Shown here one piece after another: positions 51,427-62,453 of a stretch of DNA of 64,000 nt. The stretch is from NCBI GenBank assembly GCA_002189035.1, contig NEEC01000004.1:62001-126000 (forward strand), written 5' to 3'. The DNA comes from Utricularia gibba (lineage: Eukaryota; Streptophyta; Magnoliopsida; Lamiales; Lentibulariaceae). Positions within the stretch are counted from its first letter, which is position 1. Each line of letters starts with the position of its first letter. Under the pieces are notes generated by a model that was not told where the DNA came from, ran no database searches, and worked only from the letters and a program-made list of their open reading frames with translations. The translations under genes were made by a program, and so were the position numbers.

Positions 51427-52982
51427 GGTAATGAATAGTTTATACCGAAAAAAATTACTTAACTATTGGTATTTTTTATAAAAAAAATCGTATATATATA
51501 TATATCCTATGATTATCATATACTTATACATTTCATTTTCAAATCTTTTTTTTTAGTGAACTCGTCACTCATCTTACCAAAAATCTTTTCTTAGTTTTAA
51601 TATACTCACTCAGTACTTGAATCTTGTTTTTGGGCCTATTGAAAAACATTAAAAGATGGTTAAACCAATGGAGCTCATTAAGGATGAAGCCCAAAAACAA
51701 CAGCCCACCATCCCGCTATGGTTTTGGAGGGAGGCCCAAGTAGTTCATGGCTTCCTTTCTTTTGGGTGACTGTCGAATGAAGATGCGACACATGTCCTCG
51801 TACGATTGCGCCGAAGAATAGAGAAGAAGAAGGGCTAGGGATGAGATAAGAATGAAGAGGTGGCTGGTCCAATGACACGATGCCGAGTGGGTCCCCCGCC
51901 ACGTCGCTACAAAACAAAAATACGCAGCGCAGCGTTCAACAATGTCATCTCCATGGCACAAGACCAGAAATACGAGTAAATAATTCAATTCCATGTTCAC
52001 TTTTTTGCCCTTTTTGCCCACCTGGCGGGCTCCTACGTGGCATGCCCATTTTTTATTCAATGTTTTGAGAGGAGTGACACTTAACTAACCGGATGAGTCG
52101 GTTCTGGATAAGTTCTCTACGTGGCTCCAGCTCTGCATATTTTGGATGCTTCCGGTGCACCCTAAACCGACGCCCCCCCGCACACCTTATGTATGGGTAA
52201 TTCTGTGTCTTGATTTATAAAATATTTATATAATTCTTTTAAATTTGTATATATTCTTAACATAGTTATTAAATAAAAATAATTCAAATATATTATTAAT
52301 TAAATTACGTCGTTATAAATTGGTATTTGTGTGTTAATTAAACGGACATGCTCGTCGCAATCTTGTATTCAACAATTGGTTGGGGTTAATTGTCAAATTT
52401 GATTTATTCGGGGGCCAGTAGGAAAAAGAAAATCACATAAACTCCTGACTTGTCATGTGATTAAGCTTTGTGGGGCCCAGAACGTGGAATCCGAGTCATC
52501 ATGGACTCGACGTCTGGGACACAAATATCTGCCTTCTAGCAAATGGTGCCTGGTCATGACAGCACATAAAAATAGATGCGTTTCGTTCATTTTCTTGAAA
52601 GGGTTGTCGTATTTTTCTATGATTAATGGTTAGGCAAGAGGCTCTCGTGACAATTGCGAGTATGGTCTAAAAAGATTTAATTTCCAAAAACAGATGGTAG
52701 ATTAATTACATATGGTCTGGTTTAATTGGATAGGATAATGTGGTTTAAGGATGGAATTAAATATCCCAAAAATATCTGTGGCCAATAGAAAAAGAGAACA
52801 TTAAAAAATGGAAAAGTAATACCGGAGAGTGGTGACGCCATCTAAAAAAATATTAAATAAATGGTGACGTGGGCTAAGCTCGACTACAAGTTGTCCAAGT
52901 GACCCAAATGCCCCTGGTGCGTGGATGAGGTGTTTTTTGTAACTACCAATTTGTTGTGACGATTCCATCCCTGTCCTCCTCC

Positions 52983-52989
52983 TATAAAT
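52983..52989 (+). promoter_or_regulatory. TATA box of the alpha-galactosidase gene
   Basis: TATAAAT lies 70 bases before the ATG at 53059. Confidence 0.6.
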
Positions 52990-53058
52990 GCATCACATTT
53001 GCTATAGCTTCCGCACAGAAACTAAAGCTCGAGTCTATTCTTCTCCTCTTGTGTGGTG

Positions 53059-55488
53059 ATGGCGATCGAATATGCGCATCCCGCAGCTGCATTTGCCGTG
53101 ATTCTGTGTCTCCTCCTTACGGCTGCAGGTGCAGCTCGAGTTTTGCCGCTGCATCCCTATTTGCAGAGCCGGGAGAAGGAGAGTCTTATGGATAAAATTT
53201 ACGATACTTCAAAGTATGGGATTTTTCAAGTTGGAAATGGGCTTGCTAGAACGCCACAGATGGGGTAATTCTTTTTTTCCTTTTAACTCTGTTTCTGGAC
53301 CTTTATCGGGAGGTGTATCTCTTATGACTGAACCAGACTCGGAACGGTGTATAACCCGGCTTCGACTAACTGTAACTAAGTAGCAACTCTCTTGACCTGC
53401 TTTAGAATTGTCAATGTATTTTCTTCCGTTGGCTACGGAGGATTGATTTGTTGCATTTTGTGGAGCAGATGGAACAGTTGGAACTATTTTGCTTGCGATA
53501 TTGATGAGAAGCTCATAAGGGAAACAGGTAATGGTTTGAGTTACCCTCTCAGAGATTTGGTTTTTGAATCTCAAGTTGATAATGATGTTTGTGCTTCATC
53601 ACAGCTGATGCACTTATTTCAACTGGGTTGGCAAAATTAGGCTATGACTATGTAAACATAGGTAAGTGAACCGTCCTTCTTAGTTTCTCTATCTTTTCAT
53701 GGTTTAGTTCTGCATGATCTGAGATATTAAAGTTGTTGATACACAGATGATTGTTGGTCTCAATCAGAGCGGGATTCTAATGTACGTTTACAATAACAGA
53801 CGAATGAAGTTTAAGATTTTTGAGGTTGTAGTGGCATAACATGAAACTGGGGAAATTTGCAGGGACAACTAGTTCCTGATCCAAAGACGTTCCCATCTGG
53901 GATCAAGGCTCTTGCAGACTATGTCCATTCCAAAGGATTGAAGCTGGGTATTTACTCTGATGCAGGGTAAACACTGAATACATGGCAAAGAACGAAATTT
54001 TTTGTCTACTTTCACATTTATTTTCTCTTCTCTCTAATCGTTTACTTTTCAACAGGGCATACACATGCCAAGTTAGACCTGGCTCACTTCATCACGAGTA
54101 TGATGATGCAAAAATCTTTGCATCTTGGGTGAGTTTTTTTCTTTAGTTTTACTGTTAATATGCTAATCTCTGTTTCTTGGAATGGTCCTTAAGACTAGTC
54201 TTTTTGGCTGTGTAGGATATTGACTATTTGAAATACGACAACTGCTTCAATCTAGGCATTGATCCTGAGGAAAGGTAAGCTTTGGATGGAACCCGAGTTT
54301 CAGAATCTCGATTCGGCTCCCCTGATCAAATCGTTTTATCAGGTATCCCCCAATGCGCGATGCTCTGAATGCCACTGGCCGGACGATATTCTACTCACTC
54401 TGTGAATGGTAAAATCGGTGTAACTTCCATTACTAGTTTTCTGAAACTTCTCATGTGTTAGTTAATCTGAGTTGGGATATCACAGGGGTGTGCATGATCC
54501 TGCAAAATGGGCAGGCAAAGTTGGCAACAGTTGGAGAACCACAGATGACATCAATGACTCATGGATAAGGTTTTATTGGAAACACGAATTCATGATCCTT
54601 TTTCATCCTTGTTGATAATGGATGTGGAGCCAATGCTTTTCCTTTTACCTGTTTGCAGCATGACGCAGACAGCTGATCTCAATGACAAGTGGGCAGCCTA
54701 TGCTGGGCCAGGGGGCTGGAATGGTGAGACTCTAATCTCTTGTTTCATTATTGTAGCCATGTAATTATTCAACCTTTGTCTTGAAGATCCTGATATGCTG
54801 GAAGTGGGCAATGGCGGAATGAACCACGACGAATACAGAGCACATTTCAGTATCTGGGCTTTGATGAAGGTACAAGAAATACTTCAGTAGTAGCCTCTGG
54901 CCTTGAATGGTACACTTTTGCCTCACAGAATGGTGTCACTTCCTCGCAGTCTCCACTTTTGATCGGCTGTGACGTGAGAAACATGTCCCCAGAAACATAC
55001 GGGATTCTTAGCAATGAGGAGGTTATTGCTGTCAACCAAGGCAAGCTCACTATACCTTCATCTCTGCTGCTCGCAGTTGAAGTAACATTTGAGAGCTTAT
55101 GCAGATCCACTTGGCGTTCAAGGGAGGAAGGTTTACACCTACGGACCTGATAACTCCTACCAAATATGGGCCGGTCCCCTCTCCGGCCATCGTCTCGCGG
55201 TGGTGCTCTGGAACAGAGGCCCCAAACCCGCCACCATTTCCTCCCAATGGATCAATCTCGGCCTCGAGTCGTCCACAAGCGTCTCCATCAGAGACCTGTG
55301 GAAGGTACGGGAAGAGTGCTCACCCATTCACTCATCTCTTAATCCTTTCCTAACACCCTTTCTGGTTGCAATCGCAGCATGAGTACGTCTCCACCAACAG
55401 AGTTGGTTCATTCAGTGCACGCGTTGCGGCTCACGGGTGTGAAATGTACATCTTCACTCCGTCCTCAGTGGTGAACTCCGCCATTTGA
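53059..55488 (+). CDS. Alpha-galactosidase, GH27 (AGAL3-like)
   Basis: Releases terminal alpha-1,6-galactose from oligosaccharides, galactolipids or wall polymers, probably in the apoplast or vacuole. Fourteen exons are read: 53059-53264, 53469-53527, 53605-53661, 53747-53781, 53863-53966, 54056-54128, 54216-54274, 54343-54408, 54486-54569, 54659-54723, 54787-54869, 54950-55040, 55105-55304 and 55378-55488, giving 430 residues. A signal peptide ([18 protein letters not shown]) precedes the catalytic barrel. The GH27 signatures are [14 protein letters not shown], the nucleophile Asp in [48 protein letters not shown] and LIGCDVRNM. The CQVRPGS and [17 protein letters not shown] words favour the AGAL3 subgroup. 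ATG 53059 was chosen because the longer frame starts GTG. Intron 12 has a GC donor. Confidence 0.94.
55041..55104 (+). other. GC-AG intron in the alpha-galactosidase gene
   Basis: Exon 12 must end with AACCAAG at 55040 so that VNQ joins [10 protein letters not shown]; the intron therefore begins GCAAGC and ends ATGCAG. AAG|GCAAGC is close to the accepted consensus of GC-AG introns. Confidence 0.85.
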
Positions 55489-56461
55489 TTCGCTTCCCAC
55501 CGAGAACAATCAGAAGGAATAGCAGCTCCAAAAGAACTGTGTAGATTCTATATTCACCTGTGCATAATATCATTTGGGAGAGTGTTGTATTATGCCTTTT
55601 GCCTTCTGAAATGGAAGTGGAATGAAAAAAAGTTTTCAATCAGTAGAACCAGATGATGATCAGTTACAAATTTTCTTTGCAAGTACAATCCGGCCCTGGA
55701 GGTGGCCTTCAATGCCCGTGGGCTCTTTCTGGTTCAGAGGAAGAAGAAGCCCAAGGGCGTAGAATGAACCATCCAACAAGACACCATCATCATCACTTCA
55801 TAACTTAACCAGGATTAAGCCTCCAATAGTACCTTAAACAAATTTTATATCAGTATTCCCACCTTAAACGGGTTTGACCTGGTTTAAAATTAGTATTTTC
55901 AGATATATAAAAAACATATTATTATTTAAAAATAAATAAATATCACAAATTATAATAATGTTGATATTGTTTATCATTCAATTCTCAAAATTTTACGTTT
56001 TTTATTTTCGAAAGAAAATATCTAATGTAAAATTATGAAGATCTCTTTATTTAAACCCGTATCTTCATCCATTCGTAATCAATATGGATATCGTAAACCT
56101 CTTAAGTTTTAAAGACCATATATCGCAATATGATCATTTTTGCATTATGATAAAAGAATTCGTTATAAATTTATAAATAATATATATTGATGGATAAATG
56201 ATGCATGGAGAAATTCCATTCCAAAAGAAGAAGCACAATTAGTGGCTTGGACCATTTTTAGCCACATTTCTTTTCTTTTTTTTTAATTAAAAAAAGAAAA
56301 ATCCTAATTACATCATATATATGTATATAATATTACTCGTCAGTAATGAAGCCTCTGGCCTGTCCTCCTATTTTGGGTTGAAGGCCGAAGCGGGCGAGGA
56401 CCTGCCACGTCAGTAATGAAGACTCATGTATTTGCATCCCGTTGGTGAAGTGTTGAAGGGA
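55489..56461. other. Intergenic region between convergent genes
   Basis: About 1 kb containing both 3' UTRs. The middle part (about 55850-56340) is AT-rich. No extra gene is supported. Confidence 0.6.
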
Positions 56462-57402
56462 TCAGAACTGGCTGCCCTCGAAGGTCTGGCCGAACTGCCA
56501 GTTCGGCGGTGCGACGTCGTAGCTCGTGAGAGTACGGCCGTCGCTAGAGGTGACTCGAAAGGACAGGGCCTGGCCGTTGAGGAACGCGTTGCTCTGCCAA
56601 TTCTGGCCCCAGTTCCGGGACAGTGGCTGCCAGCCGGACCTCGAACCTTTGATGGCCACAGCGTGGACGTCTCCGGCGCCGCCCACATTCGTCACGAGGA
56701 CCAGGTTGAAGTAGGAGTGCCCATTGATGGCGAACCTTATACCGCCCTTCTTCATGCAGGGCACCCTGAGGATATGAAGTATCAAAACCCGTTGATCACT
56801 TGGTTTATCCTCGTTATTTGTAAGTTCTAACTATTTTTCATTTCAATTGGGATGCAGGAAACAGATCTACTGAATTTCTGTTACCTTCTGAAAGAAACGG
56901 GGACGATTCCGGCTCGATATTGAGCGATCTGCAAGTAGGCGGGTTCGGCGAGGTCAAAGTGTTGGCGAGGGGGTTGCACCAGCCGCCGTTGTCGTTGGGG
57001 AGAGAGGGGTTCGGGGGGCAGAAGTTTGTGGCGGTGACGGTGATTGTTCCGGGGTTGCACCACCGTCTCTCGCCGGCGCATGTCAGCTCGTAGCAGGCGC
57101 CACAGGTGAGGCCATTGTTGAACAGAGCTGTACTCAATGCCGCCGTGTTGGTGCCGTAGCCCTGGCTGTACAGATTCCCATAGCCACATGCCCCGCCTGT
57201 TTCAAAACCCTAGTCAGAATTGGCACATCCCTGTGTCGTAAGAGTAAGAGGGAAGCATACCCATTGTGCCGGAGGCGTCGCCGCCGCCGTAGAAAGTGGC
57301 ATGAGCTGAATCCCATCCTCCATAGTCACCAAACACACCCAAAAACGAGACGCCCCAGATCATGAAAACTCCCAGAACAGCAGGAGAAGCGGAGAACCCC
57401 AT
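56462..57402 (-). CDS. Alpha-expansin, with a -1 frameshift
   Basis: Expansins loosen cell walls at low pH without hydrolysis and are secreted. Exons 57402-57261, 57196-56885 and 56765-56462 would give about 252 residues once one base is restored. The signal peptide is [20 protein letters not shown] and the mature part starts [12 protein letters not shown]. The GH45-like domain reads [16 protein letters not shown] and [11 protein letters not shown], and the cellulose-binding-like domain has [20 protein letters not shown] and ends in [10 protein letters not shown]. In exon 2 the frame breaks at the five-C run (plus strand G at 56969-56973): before it the reading is GGWCNP, after it [21 protein letters not shown] six-C run would heal it. 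The ATG at 57402 is preferred over ATG 57474, which sits on the TATA box. Confidence 0.92.
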
Positions 57403-57473
57403 TGGAAAATGCAGAAAGCCGAGTATCAGAGAGGAAGAGGAGGATGATAGAACTGAAAAGGAAGATGCGTGCA

Positions 57474-57479
57474 TTTATA
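57474..57479 (-). promoter_or_regulatory. TATA box of the expansin gene
   Basis: The minus strand reads TATAAA here, 72 bases before the chosen ATG at 57402. A start about 30 bases downstream leaves a short leader and excludes the ATG at 57474 as initiator. Confidence 0.65.
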
Positions 57480-60400
57480 CAGAAGAAAAGATTTTGAAAA
57501 TTTAGGGGAAAGCGAGAGGCCGAAACAAACCCTTTGATGTCCAAAGGACAATACGCACATGCAATTGCTGTAGCTTGGACTATCGCCTACCGATCGCTTC
57601 GACCCTACGTGCACATGCAGTTATCTGTTTTTATCACTCCCTTGGAAGTCATATTTTTTTTATTTTTTGCTGTCGGTACAAAACAAAAGTACGGTCAAAA
57701 TGTCCAGAGGCTCCTACCACCGAAACCATGATTTTGCAAGAGGATGCAAAAATCTCTCTTTGTGAAATAACAAGAATTCGCCATGCCAAGCCCAAATGTG
57801 ATTATCTTTGTTATGTTCTTACTAGGAATTAGAACAATTTAGGATCTGCTGATGCAGGGAAAGTTATATCTCTGTCTGCCTCTTGCTGCAACTCGAAGTC
57901 ACCCTCACTTTGTAAAAGACCTTCACTTCCACATGAAGGAAGCTACGGAAGAACTTGGAGGTGCCGTCAACGATTCAGAGCTGAAAATGAAGTAAGTTCT
58001 GGAATCAGGCAAACATCGCGTTGAATGCCTCTAGGAACTCAGAATTGATTTGATTGTCACAGGAAGGAGCCAGGGAAAACCAAATGCAACCCTTCTATTT
58101 ACATAACTCAATTGGGTAATCAATATGCCACGTTCTTAGGCTCGCTCATTTCACTTCACCAAGACAAATGTTAGAGAAGCTCGAAAATGAAAGTGGAACA
58201 CCCTAATCCATAAGAACACATGAGTAAGCACAATAGTTTTGGGTCTCTTTGGAACGGTTTCCACTCGTAATCGATAATCAGTTTTGTGCAAAAAACAAGC
58301 AATTTCTTCTCTAATAGGAACATAAATCTTAGTAGTGCCTGCAAAGATCTTGCTTTTATCCTTGATTTTCACAAGACTGCCCACTGCCAACCTTCCCAAT
58401 CAACCACAAAAGAAGATGGGCAATGATCCCCTAGGGCTACCGGCTCCAACTATATAGAGTTGATGCGCTGATATTAGTTTGAGGATGACCTAAATTGAAA
58501 GGGCCATAATTAGGGTTAGGTCAGATTAATTATGGAGATAGAGATTTGCAAATAATTAACATATTCACAATAAAACTTGGGTTGGATAGCCTGGTTGTTG
58601 GAATGGTATCACATGCATGTCGGGGAATTCAAAATGGCCCCCATTTGTCATTACACACTTGCACATGTAGTACCCGGTGTCACCAATTATACATATACAT
58701 ACATTCATACCACATCAATCAAATATGCTATTGCCTTGTTCTTATGCAACCGTATTTCCAGTCTCGTCAACTAATATAAAACACATACACGAGTCAATTA
58801 TTCTATTGGAATAATTATGTATACCCAAAAACTTAGATTGTTATAAAATCGTAAAATTACTCGAATAGTCCTCACGGTTTACGTAAATTGTATAATGAAT
58901 TCTCCAAAACAATGTTTTCACTATTAATTTAAAATTATTTATAACTGATCTGTACTCTTTCCAAATCGGAAAAAAAAAATAGTGTTTACTATTTATAATA
59001 ATGGTAAAGTTTATCTCCAATTTAAATTTTTTTTTTTTTTCAATTCAATTTGACTGTTACCGACCGCCGCAACCGTCACCCCTCGCCAACGAGACCGGCA
59101 TGGGTGGGTGGTGCTGCTTGTGGTGGTGGATAGGTATTGGACGACGATAAAAACAAAATTAATAATAAGATCAATTTTACCAAGTTATGAAATATGTAGG
59201 ATCAAACATATCATATTTTTAAATATCAGGAATCAAATTTTAACTGATATTTAAGCATTGGAGATATAAAATGACTCAAGTAAAAATAATCGACGACTAA
59301 ATATACTTTGTATATAGAAATTTAGGAATTAAATGCATTCGATACATTAAAATATGAGGATTATTGCACCGATGAGGATTAATTATATTATTCTTATTAA
59401 ATATTTGGGATTAATGATACCAATTTTAATAAATACAAGGAATGTCTCTAACTCATTATAAAATCACTACAAAGTTTTTTTTATAAGTATAGAGTTAATA
59501 TACAAGTAATTTCGTTATTAAATATAAATACTTTTAATTTGAAAAAAAAATAAAAATTTAGATGTACGTTTCATTTTATTAAAAAATATTCTTGTAAGGA
59601 CAAACTCAAAGGAATCCTATGCCATTTATTTTTAAGGAAAATAGACAAAGAAATTGAAGTCGGTGGGAGAGTGGCATAGATGTAATTTGGGATAGGTATT
59701 ACATTAGGAAGGCACCGGCAAGGGTGCCCAGTGGGGGACCCTTTCATTTCACCATCACACCACTTGCATCGGAGTGGTTCGGACTAACCAGCAACAGCAG
59801 AAGCAGCAGCAGCAGCTGCTGGTCTGTTTATTTTATTTATTTATTTACCACATGGAGGCCATGGAAGCTGGGATCCTACCAGCAGCCTCACATGGAGAAG
59901 CCACGCCCCATGCATGTGCAATTTATGGCGCCCCAACACCGCCTTTGCCTCTTCAGATTCAGGCACCCCCGCCACCGCCTTCGCTTCTCCTCCCAGACAC
60001 TCTCTGACAACAAACGTGGTTATAAAATGTTGGGTAAAACTGGCCGTCGTGTCCATCTACTTCATTATTTGATATCTTTTCTTGTGTAGATTTAGACATC
60101 AATCAACACAGTTGAAAACTGTTATAATATACGATGCTACAAAAAATAATATTAATATTAATCAAGTATATAAGAAATTATTAATAATAGGTTAGATCTA
60201 ATTTTTTTTATTGTTATCTACGTTTCTTATGTACTTGAGCTTCTTGCATGCCCTAGCTCGACCTATTGAATGATGAATTTCAACAAAAACCTCATTTCTT
60301 TGTACAGATAATGCGAATCTCATACAAAAATCAAAGAGAAACATGGTTGATTGGATATTGTTTGTCTTAATGATGCCATCACAGAAGGTAAAAATGGGCA

Positions 60401-60960
60401 GAGTGCAATTTTTACCGTATGTTTGGTTAGAGTGAAAAATTAAACACAAGACTGGCAGTTTTAAGCATCAGGAATAGCAATCATGATATGGGGTCTTCCG
60501 TGGGGTGAAGATGATCCTGGTTTAGAGTTTGGGTACCAGGCCCATCCGCACCACACAGGCTTAGTGAAGCCCATCGTGGGGTGTTTGAAACAGACCGGCA
60601 GAGAGCAACATGGAAGCCCAATATCCAGCCTTCCATCAAAAGGGTGGGGAGGGTGAGGTTGTCTTACTCTTATCAGCCTTTTGTGATTCACTTATCAGTT
60701 ATTGCAGTGTTTTGTTTGTGAATTGTAGTAGCTGTGAGCGTTGCAGAATGGAAAGTAATGGCAGAGTAAACCCACTACCGCGATAATTGGCCCCCAATTT
60801 GTGGTAACGAGAGCACAGTCACATCATCGGACTGGGAAAATTCCACGCAGTCCTGCGGTCCGTTCTTCATGTCCGCGTATGTCTTTCCGGTAAACATCAA
60901 AGGAGACCTCCATTTGCACGACTCAGGACCTGGTCCACACTCCGACCATCCCCGCCGTGT

Positions 60961-60966
60961 AGTCAA
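60961..60966 (-). promoter_or_regulatory. W-box upstream of the WRKY gene
   Basis: TTGACT on the minus strand, 136 bases before the WRKY ATG. W-boxes bind WRKY factors and often mark auto- or cross-regulated WRKY promoters; a single copy is weak evidence. Confidence 0.4.
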
Positions 60967-61101
60967 ACCTCTTACTGCGGATTCAATACATTCTACGTTT
61001 CTGTAGTGAGTGCTTGGGATAGTAATATTATATATGCAGTTCACACAGACGGACGCTTGTCCAAAAAAAGAAGCAACTAGGAAGCATATGAAGGGAAACC
61101 C

Positions 61102-62185
61102 ATGGATGAAGCCCTGATATGGATGTCGCACGGGTGCGCCTACGTCAAGAAACTTGAACAAAGCCTGCCTAATCTGGTGAATCAGCCGGCCGCCCTTGCC
61201 GCCTCCTGCGACGAGATCCTCAGGGTTTTCGGCTACTGCAAGGAGAGGCTGTCGTGTCACGCGCTCGGAGATCCCCGGCATGGAGCTGGTGGAACCAACT
61301 TCACCGGAAACTCGGAGACGGTGCCGCAGCTGCGGCCACACTCTTGGGAAGTCCACTCTCGCGCAGGTGGATCGAGGAATCGAACCAGTGGGTACGGCAA
61401 TGATCAAAAAATTTCTATACTTGTTTGCTTTATTCGACTCTGAGGAACTCCTTGTCATCAGAGCGGATGGAGGTGGCCGTGTCGTTGTGACAATGCCGGC
61501 GATCACCGTGAGAAATGGCGTCGCTCCGCCAGATGACGGTTTCATATGGAGGAAGTACGGCCAGAAGGAAATCCATGGATCTGCTCACCGTAGGTACTTT
61601 TCCGTAGTCTCTGACACAAGGGTGCATCAGATGCCTTGTCTAATGTAAAGTCCTAATTTTTAATTAATATTAAATTTGTGTGTCGGTTTTTTATTTTAAA
61701 AAATAAGTTTTATGAAATGATTTTAATAAAAAATATATATTATTTTTTAAAAAAACTAAAATGGTTTCAATTTAAGCACATTTATTGGGATAATAAAATG
61801 AAAAAATTTGTCCTATCCTCAGACAGCTTTGAAAGAGTCAAAGGCAACCCATCTGTATGATTATTTCTTATTTTATTATAATTTCAGGAGTTATTACAAA
61901 TGCACCCACCAAAAACTCTACAATTGTCCAGCCAAAAAACAGGTCCAACGTGTGGACGGTGATCCTTCCACCCTTTGCGTTACTTACATTGGGGCCCACA
62001 CATGCCACCTGGACTCCGTCGCCGGGCAGTCCGCTCCGGTGGGCCTGGATCATGAAGCCGCGTCTTCGGTCGGATGCAGCGCCGCCGTTGCTCCCTTTAA
62101 CGATGATGGGCTCCCCGTGGCGTACACAATGATCAGCTCCGGCATCAATGGCATGGACTCCATTTTCCCTCCCAGGGGTTTTTAG
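61102..62185 (+). CDS. WRKY55: WRKY group III transcription factor, WRKY55-like
   Basis: A nuclear factor that binds W-box DNA; WRKY55 in Arabidopsis is linked with ROS, salicylate, senescence and defence. Exons 61102-61391, 61462-61593 and 61888-62185 give 239 residues. The first exon opens MDEALIWMSHGCAYVKKLEQ and carries the leucine-rich helix found in group III N termini. The donor at 61391|GTACGG with acceptor CATCAG at 61461 joins the frame without a shift. The WRKY domain reads GFIWRKYGQKEIHGSAHRR, then after the conserved R-type intron YYKCTHQKLYNCPAKKQVQR. The C2HC zinc finger has the exact group III spacing C-x7-C-x23-H-x-C. The THQKLYNCPAKKQVQR word points to WRKY55. The region between the N-terminal helix and the WRKY domain is shorter than in Arabidopsis. 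Confidence 0.9.
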
Positions 62186-62453
62186 TGTAAATTTGTGCGA
62201 GCGCAAGCTTTTTAGTCTATGAAACGTGTATTTTTGTTCCACTTTTATTTACTGATAAAATAAATGATTTTCGATTAAATAATATGTTTGTTATTTCTTT
62301 ATTTAATGATATAGTAGGTTGGAATCTCGAGTGGGCCGCATTTATGGGCTATAATCGCGTGTTGGGCTACTTGATTTTGGGCTTATGGGCCCATTTTACG
62401 TTAGGTGTCTTCGCGAGTACCTCCATTGATTTCTCTCCGACGAGACGCAGGAG

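Larger units (their letters stand above)
50978..53058. other. Intergenic region
   Basis: 2.1 kb without a supported gene. Contents: the peroxidase 3' UTR, a perfect 13-base inverted repeat at 51392-51426, a TA run near 51490-51510, and the promoter of the alpha-galactosidase with TATAAAT at 52983-52989. A minus-strand frame of 114 codons (52060-51716) has no family resemblance. Confidence 0.6.
57403..61101. other. Long intergenic region
   Basis: 3.7 kb without a supported gene, between divergent genes. The left end is the expansin promoter with its TATA box. Further short frames occur (58399-58151 on minus, 59724-60089 on plus) but show no known domain. A CAG-rich stretch lies at 59788-59822. 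A GTGGTGG-rich patch lies near 59090-59140, in AT-rich surroundings. The right end is the promoter of the WRKY gene, with a W-box (TTGACT on the minus strand) at about 60961-60966. Confidence 0.55.

Noticed and set aside
56426-56830. 134-codon plus-strand open frame
   Set aside because: Antisense to expansin exon 3.
58151-58399. 82-codon minus-strand frame MGRLAVGSLVKIKDKSKIFA
   Set aside because: No domain, no neighbouring exons and no context; too short to call a gene.
59724-60089. 121-codon plus-strand frame over a CAG-rich stretch
   Set aside because: The openness is explained by the simple repeat; no family resemblance.
60775-61545. 256-codon minus-strand open frame
   Set aside because: It runs antisense to WRKY55 exons 1-2 and its promoter; no family resemblance, whereas the plus strand gives a clear WRKY protein.
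61196-61648. Possible frameshift in WRKY55 exon 1
   Set aside because: The WRKY frame differs from the exon 1 frame, but an intron at 61392-61461 with GT..AG borders joins both without any indel.
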